Positions 25,649 through 33,638 of a DNA stretch of 64,000 nucleotides are shown one piece after another (within the stretch, counting starts at the first letter, position 1; the number at the start of each line of letters is the position of its first letter). The notes below the pieces were generated by a model. That model was not told where the DNA came from and ran no database searches. It saw only the letters and a list, made by a program, of their open reading frames with translations. The DNA is from an uncultured Lachnospiraceae bacterium (GTDB lineage Bacteria; Bacillota; Clostridia; Lachnospirales; Lachnospiraceae). Position numbers and translations under genes: made by a program. The stretch covers positions 1-64,000 of the forward strand of contig CAJTPU010000015.1 in the NCBI GenBank assembly GCA_910578335.1, given 5' to 3'.

Positions 25649-27640
25649 TTACTTTACCCTTTCAAAAACAGGAATCCTCTCTAAAGGCGCCGCGCAGAGC
25701 ACGCTCTTGCCGCCTTCGTTAAGCTGCCCGTCCGCAAGGTTTTTCCAGCTTCCGGCGGGCAGATACACTTCTCTCTCCCGCTGCCCCAATGTGAATATCG
25801 GCGCTACCAGATACCTGCTGCCAAACATATACTGGTCTTCTACTTCCCAGCAGTGTGCATCCTGCGGGAATTCATAGAACATCGTCCGAAGCAGCGGCGC
25901 TCCCGTATCGGATGCCTCCTGCATCAGCTCTTCCACGTAGGGCTTTATGGAAAGGCGAAGCTCCAACTGCTTCTTCATAATCTCAAATGCTTCCTCACCG
26001 TAGCTCCACAGCTCATTTTCATGTCCCGTATACAGGCTGCCCCCGCCCCACTCTTTATCGGAAAGCGGCTTTATATCATGGGGTCCCCTGTCGCCATGCA
26101 TCCGCAGAATCGGGCTGAATACCGCAAATTCAAACCAGCGCAGCAAAAGCTCGCGGAATGCTTCCTCCTTTACATCATCCGTCATGAAACCGCCGATGTC
26201 CGTCGTCCACCACGGGATTCCGGCAAGCCCCATATTTAACCCTGCGGCAAGCTGGTCGCGCATGGACTCGAAAGTGCTCGGCACGTCTCCCGACCAGAGG
26301 AGCGCGCCGTATTTCTGACTGCCCGCCCAGCCGCAGCGAATCAAATGCAGAATTTCGTTCTCTCTGCCTGCCGCCTTCATGCCGTCATAAAAAGTCTTGG
26401 CATAGAGCTTGGGATAGATGCTGCTGACCTCCAGCGCGCTTCCCAAATGATACCTGTAGTTGTCAAAGTCGTACACCCCATAGTCCGGCTCTGCATTGTC
26501 CAGCCAGAACATATCTATGCCGTAGTCATAATAATTCTTTTGGCACTTTTCCCACAAATAAGCGCGCGCCTCCGGATTCGTCACGTCAATCTCCAGACAA
26601 TCTCCCTGAAAATCATAAGTCTGCACCGCCCCTCGCTCCGTCTGAATCAAAAGACCTCGCTCGTTCATTTCCGCAAAATTCTCACTCTTTTTGTCCACAG
26701 AGGGCCATACGGAAACCACTACCTTCGTCCCCATTTCATGCAGCTCGTCGCACATTGCCTTGGGGTCAGGCCAGTACTCCCTGTCAAATTTCCAGTCTCC
26801 CTGCCTTGTCCAGTGGAAAAAATCAATCACAATGACATCTAACGGTATACAAAGCTCCTTGTATTTTCTCGCAACACTAAGCACTTCCTCCTGTGTCCGG
26901 TAGCGAAGCTTGCACTGCCACAGCCCCAGAAGCCCTTTGGGAAGCGCCGGCGCCCTGCCGGTTACCTCGGTGTAATTTTCCAAAAGCTTTGCCGGATTCT
27001 CGTCCGCCGTAATCCAGTAATCCATCTGCTTTGCTGCCTTTGCTTCCCATTCCGTATAGTTCTTGCCAAACACCACATTGCCCACGCCCGGGTGGTTCCA
27101 CAAAAAGCCGTAGCCTAAGCTGGATACCGCAAAAGGGACGGAAACTTGAGAATTTCTCTGTGCCAGCTCCAGCGTACAGCCCTTTAAGTCCAGATAGGAC
27201 TGCTGATACTGCCCCATGCCGTAAATCTTCTCTCCGTCATTACTCTCAAAACGCACCTTCAGCGCATAATCGCCGCCCACAATTGCCTTGTATTCCCTGC
27301 CGCGGATTTTTAAGCACCGGCTCTCCCTGCAGGAGGGCTGGTCATAATCCCTGTGATATTCCTTTAATATCTTTTTTCCGTCGCGGTAAAAGGTCATGAT
27401 GCCGGAGGCATCCACCTTGACACACAGCCTGCCGTTCGTGATTTCTGCCCCTCCATCACCTGTCACAATCTCCACGCCCTCAGACGCCGGCACCTGCTCC
27501 TCCAGCGCCCAGTCATTTTCCGTAAACCGGGGATACTTTGTGGCGCGCACGCGCAGCGCATTCTTTCCCCAAGGCGTAATCATCACCGTTTCGTATCCGT
27601 GCTTCCACAATAAAGACTGCTCTTCCTGCCAAAATTTCAT
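25649..27640 (-). CDS. Glycoside hydrolase family 31 (alpha-glucosidase/alpha-xylosidase type)
   Basis: 663 residues, no signal peptide. An N-terminal beta-sandwich is followed by a TIM barrel with the region VIDFFHWTRQGDWKFD, the nucleophile motif DMFWLDNAEPD and later LRMHGDRGPH, typical of GH31. The family releases alpha-linked glucose or xylose from oligosaccharide ends. The place next to a maltodextrin locus favours an alpha-glucosidase role, but substrate is not decided by the sequence. A good GGAGGG site precedes the ATG. The AraC regulator is divergent from it. Confidence 0.85.
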   Translation of the reverse strand: MKFWQEEQSLLWKHGYETVMITPWGKNALRVRATKYPRFTENDWALEEQVPASEGVEIVTGDGGAEITNGRLCVKVDASGIMTFYRDGKKILKEYHRDYDQPSCRESRCLKIRGREYKAIVGGDYALKVRFESNDGEKIYGMGQYQQSYLDLKGCTLELAQRNSQVSVPFAVSSLGYGFLWNHPGVGNVVFGKNYTEWEAKAAKQMDYWITADENPAKLLENYTEVTGRAPALPKGLLGLWQCKLRYRTQEEVLSVARKYKELCIPLDVIVIDFFHWTRQGDWKFDREYWPDPKAMCDELHEMGTKVVVSVWPSVDKKSENFAEMNERGLLIQTERGAVQTYDFQGDCLEIDVTNPEARAYLWEKCQKNYYDYGIDMFWLDNAEPDYGVYDFDNYRYHLGSALEVSSIYPKLYAKTFYDGMKAAGRENEILHLIRCGWAGSQKYGALLWSGDVPSTFESMRDQLAAGLNMGLAGIPWWTTDIGGFMTDDVKEEAFRELLLRWFEFAVFSPILRMHGDRGPHDIKPLSDKEWGGGSLYTGHENELWSYGEEAFEIMKKQLELRLSIKPYVEELMQEASDTGAPLLRTMFYEFPQDAHCWEVEDQYMFGSRYLVAPIFTLGQREREVYLPAGSWKNLADGQLNEGGKSVLCAAPLERIPVFERVK

Positions 27641-27800
27641 GATTTTTCCCTCCGTTTTTGTTTTCGTATTCTCTCCTTGCTCCGTATACGCGCTCCCATG
27701 CGGTATACTTTCTTCTGATTGCGGTCCTGTCTGCTCTTTCTATCCCGCCCTGCCCTTTTTTGTCTACCCATCAAATCCATATATGTATGGGATTTTGCAG

Positions 27801-27829
27801 TTGCTATTTTCTCCGTTTTTTACTATACT
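27801..27829 (+). promoter_or_regulatory. Promoter of the AraC-type regulator
   Basis: TTGCTA (27801-27806), a 17-bp spacer and TATACT (27824-27829). It implies a leader of roughly 180 nt carrying the degenerate palindrome at 27898-27985. No clear minus-strand promoter for the GH31 gene was seen in the same 375-bp gap. Confidence 0.5.
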
Positions 27830-27897
27830 GACATTATATTGATAGTGTGGTTTTAATTCTTTAACAATATTTACACATACTTGCACAATATTGATTT

Positions 27898-27985
27898 CTG
27901 CTTACCGCAGCGGTATATAAGCTGCCAAAACACGGCTGCTGACCAAGAGCCTGTGTTGAAGGATACAATCCGGAGCCGAAAAAAG
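27898..27985. repeat. Degenerate family 2 palindrome in the AraC leader
   Basis: The stretch matches copy B: a central part GCTTACCGCAGCGGTATATA followed by AGCTGCCAAAA, then TGTGTTGAAGGATACA and CAATCCGGAGCCGAAAAA. The outer end and part of one arm are missing. It is immediately followed by a GCGCG-rich segment shared with the permease leader at 11651-11684. Confidence 0.6.
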
Positions 27986-28015
27986 ATAAACTTATGCGCG
28001 CGTCGAGGCGCGCAG

Positions 28016-29050
28016 ATGGGAGCAAAAATGAATACACAGAATATTTCCCTGCTTCGTGAGACCACGCCGCACGGCAACGCCCTGTTTCCTTTTATGCTGT
28101 ATGATATGGCTTCCAATCCCGCCTTCGAAGAGCGCATTGGCTGCCACTGGCACGAAGAAATTGAGTTTCTTGTCATCACTAAGGGCGCGGGCTGCGTCCA
28201 GTTAAACGGCAGAAGCTACCCCATAAAAGAACACGACATCTGCCTGATTCCCTCCAACAGGCTTCACCTTCTGACTTGTCCCGCCGGACAACCGTTACAC
28301 TTTTTTGCCATTGTCTTTCACCCTGATTTTTTGCGCAGTCTGAGCAGGGACACCATTCAGAAAAGATACTTGGAGCCTTTTTTATCCGGCGCTGCCGACT
28401 GCTTTATCCTCCATGCGGCTGCCGTACCCCGGCAGAGTTTCCTGCAGCCGAATCCTGCGGCGCAGGAAACTCCCCTGCATACCAATGCCGCACAGCAGCA
28501 GAACCTTATACACACAGATACCACATGGGAACAGTCCCTGCTGCAATGCCTGAACCAAATCAGGCATACCTTTCATGCGAAAGAATATGCCTATGAGCTT
28601 TTTATTAAAATCCGCCTTCTGGAAGCCTTCCATCTGCTTGCCACGCATATTCTTCCCAGTCCGCATTCGGCTGCGGACAGCTCCGAACACCAAATTGTAC
28701 TCGCCAAGTCCATGATGGAATATCTCCGCGCAGGCTATGACTGTGAAATCACCCTTTCACAGCTTGCAAAACATTTTTGCCTGAGCGAAGGGCACATTTG
28801 CCGCCTGTTTAAAGCCATGACGCACATGACGCCGTTCGCCTACCTGAACTATTACCGGATTCAGCAAAGCGTGGAGTTTCTCGAACATTCTGATGATGAA
28901 ATCAGCCTTATCGCCACAAAATGCGGTTTTAATAACATTAGTTATTACAACCGCACCTTCCAAAAATATATGCATATGACCCCCTCGGCATTTCGAAAGC
29001 AGCAGCGGGCTCAGTCAAACAGTATCTCATCCACCGTCACAAAGGTATAG
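28016..29050 (+). CDS. AraC family transcriptional regulator
   Basis: About 344 residues. An N-terminal cupin sensor (HWHEEIEFLVITKGAGCVQLNG) precedes two AraC helix-turn-helix motifs near the C-terminus (ITLSQLAKHFCLSEGHICRLFK and ISLIATKCGFNNISYYNRTFQKYM). Start is the ATG after GAGG, or the one four codons on. The last ~15 codons are encoded by the 65-bp direct repeat that also encodes, on the other strand, the end of the deacetylase gene. It is divergent from GH31, a likely target. Confidence 0.87.
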   Translation: MGAKMNTQNISLLRETTPHGNALFPFMLYDMASNPAFEERIGCHWHEEIEFLVITKGAGCVQLNGRSYPIKEHDICLIPSNRLHLLTCPAGQPLHFFAIVFHPDFLRSLSRDTIQKRYLEPFLSGAADCFILHAAAVPRQSFLQPNPAAQETPLHTNAAQQQNLIHTDTTWEQSLLQCLNQIRHTFHAKEYAYELFIKIRLLEAFHLLATHILPSPHSAADSSEHQIVLAKSMMEYLRAGYDCEITLSQLAKHFCLSEGHICRLFKAMTHMTPFAYLNYYRIQQSVEFLEHSDDEISLIATKCGFNNISYYNRTFQKYMHMTPSAFRKQQRAQSNSISSTVTKV

Positions 29051-29066
29051 CCCTCTTTTTGCAGCT
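29002..29066. repeat. 65-bp direct repeat, left copy
   Basis: Identical at 64 of 65 positions to 29704-29768. This copy supplies the 3' end of the AraC gene and contains a duplicate of the last ~18 codons of the deacetylase gene in antisense. With the right copy it brackets the two small genes. Confidence 0.9.
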
Positions 29067-29073
29067 TCTGTTC

Positions 29074-29352
29074 TCAGCAATAGTAGCTGATTTCGCCAAA
29101 ATATTCATACCACTTTTCTACAATCTCATTGCTGTTCGCCTCAATAAAAGCCAGCAGTTTTCTAAAATCCGATAGGGGTATCTTTGAATTATTATTGCAG
29201 GTCAGCGCCTTCCCTTTCTTCGTTATCCACACTTTTGTTGAATTTGCTCGTGGATTATGTTTTACAATGTGGACATGAACAGGCTCTACAGGCTTGTTTT
29301 CATTTGACCAAAAGAAAATGATGTAACCGCCAAATTTAAAAATTTGAGGCAT
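29074..29352 (-). CDS. DUF4160 protein
   Basis: 92 residues. The opening MPQIFKFGGYIIFFWSNE, the PVHVHI motif and the closing EKWYEYFGE fit the DUF4160 family. Members are small and often occur next to a second small gene in toxin-antitoxin-like pairs, but no activity is established. It overlaps the upstream partner by 17 bp, so the two are co-translated. AT-rich compared with the flanks, and located inside the direct-repeat-bounded insert. Confidence 0.75.
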   Translation of the reverse strand: MPQIFKFGGYIIFFWSNENKPVEPVHVHIVKHNPRANSTKVWITKKGKALTCNNNSKIPLSDFRKLLAFIEANSNEIVEKWYEYFGEISYYC

Positions 29353-29605
29353 TATCGAATCCCCCTTCTTTCGCCAATTTCATAATCAAGTGGGCATTAT
29401 TTTCCACAAACTCTTTATAATAAAGCATCTCCTCATCAGAAAATCCCACTATATTTTCCCACGTGTAGTCCGGCAAATAGCACGTGGCATTATGAAATCC
29501 CTCATATACAGCTTTCTCAATATAGACTTTTACCCTTCCGTCCTGTTTCATTTCCGAATGAACTACTTCTGTTGTATCACTCAATGTTGCATAAGGATAT
29601 ACCAT
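29336..29605 (-). CDS. Small uncharacterised partner of the DUF4160 protein
   Basis: 89 residues from the ATG behind GGGAGG. The sequence (VYPYATLSDTTEVVHSEM, GFHNATCYLPDYTWE, NNAHLIMKLAKEGG) resembles proteins I recall beside DUF4160 genes in Clostridia. Acidic, no membrane segment. It may act with DUF4160 as an antitoxin-like or regulatory partner, which is inference from the pairing only. Confidence 0.6.
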   Translation of the reverse strand: MVYPYATLSDTTEVVHSEMKQDGRVKVYIEKAVYEGFHNATCYLPDYTWENIVGFSDEEMLYYKEFVENNAHLIMKLAKEGGFDNASNF

Positions 29606-29703
29606 ACGCCAGCCTCCCACTCCATTTTTCTTGTTTCATTTTATCATACCTGCATCTCTTCTACAACAACATTATATGGATACACCATGCCTTTCTATAC
29701 TTT

Positions 29704-29768
29704 GCAGCGGGCTCAGTCAAACAGTATCTCATCCACCGTCACAAAGGTATAGCCTTCTTTTTGCAGCT
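29704..29768. repeat. 65-bp direct repeat, right copy
   Basis: Second copy of the repeat at 29002-29066 (one mismatch). It forms the genuine 3' end of the polysaccharide deacetylase gene. The 637 bp between the copies hold only the DUF4160 pair and its promoter region. Confidence 0.9.
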
Positions 29769-30396
29769 CATCCACTACCTGCAGGGCGGCTGTGACACTG
29801 GAGGCGGAATAATCGTGCATCAGGATAATGTCGTTTTCCTTTACTTTGTCGCACACCCTGCCCGTGATGCAGGAAACATTGTCCGTGCACCAGTCCAACG
29901 GGTCCACACTCCAGAGCACCGGAAACATATTCAGCTCTGTCTCAAACTTCTTGTCCCATGAACCGTAAGGCGGTCTGACATAGATAACCTCCTGTCCGGT
30001 TATCCCCATGATAATCTCATTGGTTTTAATCAGCTCTTCCTTAAATTCCTCCCGATTTCCCGACGTAAGCTGGATATGGCTGTATGTATGGTTGCCAATC
30101 AGATGCCCCTCCTCGTTCATCCTCTCTATAATCTCAGGGTGCAGCTCAGCATGTTCACCCGTCACAAAAAAGGTGACATGCACGCCCCGCTCCTCTAAGC
30201 CGTCGAGAAGCTGTTCGGTGTAGGTGGGGTGGGGACCGTCGTCAAAGGTCAGCGCAATTTTCTTCACCTCCACCTCCGTATCCGCCGAAAAAACCGCTCT
30301 TTGCTGCCCCCATACCTGTCCGCCTTTCCACAAAAAAAGGAGAAGCAGACAAATGCTGACTCCTCCCAGTAATCTTTTTTTATGTTTTATACACAT
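29713..30396 (-). CDS. Membrane-anchored polysaccharide deacetylase (NodB domain)
   Basis: 227 residues. An N-terminal hydrophobic anchor is followed by the NodB homology domain: motif 1 TFDDGPHP (catalytic Asp), motif 2 GNHTYSH (metal His), motif 3 RPPYGSWD and a late DIILMHD. It should remove acetyl groups from peptidoglycan or another N-acetylhexosamine polymer outside the membrane. The last 18 codons lie in the right copy of the 65-bp repeat. Confidence 0.87.
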   Translation of the reverse strand: MCIKHKKRLLGGVSICLLLLFLWKGGQVWGQQRAVFSADTEVEVKKIALTFDDGPHPTYTEQLLDGLEERGVHVTFFVTGEHAELHPEIIERMNEEGHLIGNHTYSHIQLTSGNREEFKEELIKTNEIIMGITGQEVIYVRPPYGSWDKKFETELNMFPVLWSVDPLDWCTDNVSCITGRVCDKVKENDIILMHDYSASSVTAALQVVDELQKEGYTFVTVDEILFD

Positions 30397-30534
30397 ACCG
30401 GTCTCTCTTCCGGCATGGTTTTACAGTTCCTGTAAGCCACGCCTCACGTTCTTGATAAATCATATGGCGCGGCAGCTTCTCCCATACCTGCCGTCAAAAT
30501 ATTTTTAAAACTTCTGACAACCGCTTCCCCATAG

Positions 30535-31971
30535 TCACATATCATAAACCGACCAGGCAAGCGCTCCCCGCAGCCGTATTCCGCCGTTTTCCTCTGTCTC
30601 CAGATAATCCGCCGTATATGCCATCCATTCCGCCATCGTGATATCCGCTGCCTCCTTCATACTGTAACGCTCCTCCATGGTTCTGGCATCATATCGGTAG
30701 ATATCCGCCTCATCATATATGCCGTCGCCATTCCTGTCCTCTCTACTGCAGGCAAAATGAACCATTATTTCCGCTGAAGGCTGCAGCAGCCAGTAAATGT
30801 AATGCGCCTTTCCCTCTTTTAAAACGCTGTGTACTACCTCTCCGTTTTCCAGCACGTCATAACGCCCCGCACTGCCATAAAAATCTGTCTCTGCCAGCCA
30901 CACAAACAGCCGTCCCTCCTGATATGCAAGAACATAAAATTTCTCTTCCGTCTGCATTACAAGCTCGGGCACACCATCGCCGCTTACATCATGGATTAGG
31001 TACTCCACCCTGCCCGCTGTGTTTTCTGCAATATCCGTAATCGTCACATTTCCCGCATTTTTCTCCCCCGCAAGAAATGCCTCGTACGCCTGCCGTGCCT
31101 CCTCTGCGTCCGCCGCGGATGCCCCTTCCCTGTCAGTCACTTGGGGAAAAGCCTCCGCAAACGGGACAAACGCTACCGGATGTGCCATCACGTAGAAAAA
31201 ATCCTCCGCCAGCACTTCCCATTCTTCTTCGCTGACCTTGGCACCCCCATTGACTTCTCCATTCACCGCAACCGTACACAGCGTTTCATACATGGTATCC
31301 CGCTCAAAATAAACTATCTGCTCTGTTTCACCGCTTCCGCCCAGAAAAGCGTATCCATACCGCTCCAGCCCCGCACTTTCCGTATGAAAAAAGCCTAATC
31401 GGTCTGAGCCAAGCAGCTTACACCTCTCGTCCGGTCCAAAATACCTTTCTACCCTTTTTTCTTCCCTGTCATACTGCAAAATGCAGAGCTCCAATCCAAA
31501 TTGCACGGCAAGCTCCGGCATTCCGTCTCCATCCATATCGATAAACCAGTACTGCGAATTTTCTATAAATTCTAAAAATTCACTGTCACTATAAGGCGCA
31601 ACGCCCCGCAGGTAATCGCGGAAATAGACCGCCCCATCGTCCCTATATTCCATGGGAACCCGATTGGAAATGGCTTCATAAAAAGCAGTCTGAAATTCCT
31701 GTTCCAATTCAGCCGTATACAAAGCCTCGTCAATGGGATATTCCTGCACGGAAAAATCAAAGCTCTGCACAAATTCCCTTACATCAATTTCCTTTGGTTG
31801 CTGCCGCTTTGTTTCCCATTCCGCCCTTTCTTCCACGGGCAGACTGCCGCAGGCTGACAGGAAAAACAGCGTGCAGGCAAGCGCCGCCTTCCGCAGAAAA
31901 CATGGAACAGCCGCCTTTCCTTCCGTATCACTCTGTATCCTTCTATGTTTTTTTGTATCTTTATCCGTCAT
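30535..31971 (-). CDS. Lipoprotein with Asp-rich (EF-hand/FG-GAP-like) motifs
   Basis: 478 residues from the ATG after GGGAGAGG. A basic N-terminus and hydrophobic stretch end in a lipobox (LSAC). Three Asp-rich loops, DMDGDGMPEL, DVSGDGVPEL and DRNGDGIYDE, resemble calcium-binding repeats seen in FG-GAP or dockerin-like proteins. The rest has no recognisable enzyme motif. It probably sits on the outer face of the membrane. Upstream is a frameshifted XRE regulator; downstream, the deacetylase. Confidence 0.7.
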   Translation of the reverse strand: MTDKDTKKHRRIQSDTEGKAAVPCFLRKAALACTLFFLSACGSLPVEERAEWETKRQQPKEIDVREFVQSFDFSVQEYPIDEALYTAELEQEFQTAFYEAISNRVPMEYRDDGAVYFRDYLRGVAPYSDSEFLEFIENSQYWFIDMDGDGMPELAVQFGLELCILQYDREEKRVERYFGPDERCKLLGSDRLGFFHTESAGLERYGYAFLGGSGETEQIVYFERDTMYETLCTVAVNGEVNGGAKVSEEEWEVLAEDFFYVMAHPVAFVPFAEAFPQVTDREGASAADAEEARQAYEAFLAGEKNAGNVTITDIAENTAGRVEYLIHDVSGDGVPELVMQTEEKFYVLAYQEGRLFVWLAETDFYGSAGRYDVLENGEVVHSVLKEGKAHYIYWLLQPSAEIMVHFACSREDRNGDGIYDEADIYRYDARTMEERYSMKEAADITMAEWMAYTADYLETEENGGIRLRGALAWSVYDM

Positions 31972-31990
31972 CTGCGCCTCTCCCATGAGA

Positions 31991-33030
31991 TTATTGATAA
32001 ACACTGCTTTTCAGCTTCTCCCAGTCTTCATTTCCCGACATATAATGAAAGGTTTCATCTCCAAGAGACTTCAAAAGCGCCTGCTTTAAGCCGGCTGAAA
32101 AATCAGGGTCAACAGATTTTAGCGTCATATGTTGATAGAGCTTAGATTTTGTAAAATCACCTATCGTCCCTACGCTATCCAATATTTCCTGCATAAGCTG
32201 TGCCGTCCACACAACATCCTTTTCCCATGCCGCAACATCCAGACCAAAACAAACTTCATTATATTTGCCCATTTCAAATGCAGACGCAGCATTGGACGAG
32301 ACTTAACCAGCTTTTTTGCCATTTCATGATTCTTATCTTCCATATAAAGAATGCGCAAATCATTTAGCACCATTTGTATATGTTGATACCCGCTATAAAT
32401 CAATTCCTCGTATGCACGATAGGCTTCCGTCCGTCTGCCTGTTTTACTGTTCACAAGTGCCTCCTTGCGTTTGCGTTCCGGATTCTCCAGAGAGAAATAA
32501 TCCAGATAATGAGCCGCTTTTTCATAATCATTTTTCCAAACAAAGGCATGAAACAGCGAATCTGCTGCCTGATTGCGTATCCGTTCGTCCTCTGAGAGTA
32601 AGCATCGCTCATACCATCCAAATATCACATTATCATAATTATCCCTGTTTGGGAGTTTTATTGCCATTCGTTTTGCGTCCAAAATGACTGCCGCCTGCCA
32701 AATCAGCTTTTCACAGTTGGGATATTCCTCAATTTTTTTCTTTACGGAAAGAAATACATCATGGAAGTTTTTGGCCTCCAGGTCCTTTTGAATCTTCGAT
32801 AGATATTGATTCATCTCTTCGTCTGTCAACTCATCTTTAAAGGACAGGAGTTCATCTGTCGTAATACCAAGCAGCCGTGCAACAGGAGCAAGCAGGGCAA
32901 CATCTGGCAGCGTGTTGCCTCTTTCCCATTTGTTTACGGCAGGAGCGGTTACGCCGAGACGAGAAGCCATTTCTTCCTGTGTCATACCTTTATTCTTTCT
33001 GTATTTTTTGATAACATTTCCTATTGTCAT
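31991..33030 (-). pseudogene. XRE family regulator, frameshifted
   Basis: An N-terminal helix-turn-helix (VIKKYRKNKGMTQEEMASRLGVTAPAVNKWERGNTLPD) is followed by a long helical, TPR-like region. The frame breaks near 32278: the codons after LHLK read as nonsense, while a second frame beginning near MGKYNEVCFGLDVAAWEKD continues the expected C-terminal domain to 31991. One missing base explains it. The start is the ATG with AAGGA upstream. It could be a real mutation or a sequencing error; the DNA-binding part is intact. Confidence 0.75.
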
Positions 33031-33126
33031 GTTCAACTTTTCCTTCACAATTTTTGAATCGATTCTGTGTCTAATATAGCTGACTATAACGCAAAAGTCT
33101 ATTGAACACGGGTTAAATAACCGGAA

Positions 33127-33294
33127 TTATTTTTTACCATTAGTTAATTTTTTGGCAGCCTGTAACAAACGATATTTTTGTGGTTCTGCTTTTCGAAACT
33201 CGACAGTTGAATATGATTTTATTACGTTTGAGATTTCACGACCCAATCTGCCGAAGCGTAAAATCTTATCCGGCGCTTCTTTTCGATTTACAAC
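33127..33294 (-). pseudogene. Possible coding remnant without a start codon
   Basis: One minus-strand frame is open for about 55 codons to a TAA at 33127 and encodes a basic, Lys/Arg-rich peptide (..ILRFGRLGREISNVIK..). No ATG or ribosome binding site is in frame. It follows the small gene at 33288 in another frame. It may be the decayed end of a lost gene. Confidence 0.3.
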
Positions 33295-33551
33295 AACAGT
33301 TTATCCACCTGCCTGATTACTTCCTGCTCAGATATATCATATGGCATTGGGTCAATATCTTCAAAGCAGTAATTTGAAGCATACGAATGATTGTCAGTCC
33401 ACTCTAGCACCCAAAAGTCTGTTAATGTAGACACTTTGAAAAATTCTCCATTCATTGTCCAGCAAATACCTGACGGATATAACTCTAATTGTTCCGCCCC
33501 AAGTTCACGAAATCTATTTTCAACAACCGCTTTTATATCTGCTTTTTTCAC
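33288..33551 (-). CDS. Small hypothetical protein
   Basis: About 87 residues starting at a GTG with GGGAAGG upstream. Trp- and Asp-rich C-terminal half (FFKVSTLTDFWVLEWTDNHSYA), no signal peptide or membrane span. I do not recognise the family; the composition recalls small immunity-type or SMI1-like proteins but this is weak. Low GC compared with the flanks. Confidence 0.5.
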   Translation of the reverse strand: MKKADIKAVVENRFRELGAEQLELYPSGICWTMNGEFFKVSTLTDFWVLEWTDNHSYASNYCFEDIDPMPYDISEQEVIRQVDKLLL

Positions 33552-33638
33552 ACGCAGCACCTTCCCAAACTAAAATTTGCAGACTGAACCCTAATCGTCC
33601 ATGCCGTCTTCGGCAATGGGGATTTTCCTTTTTTGCTC

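Noticed and set aside
29067..29703. Insert as a classical integrative element or insertion sequence
   Set aside because: No integrase, transposase or terminal inverted repeats are present; only two small genes.
29390..29752. Plus-strand frame ending with the same peptide as the AraC protein
   Set aside because: The shared peptide is only the 65-bp direct repeat read in the same frame; the rest is antisense to the small partner gene and has no start site.
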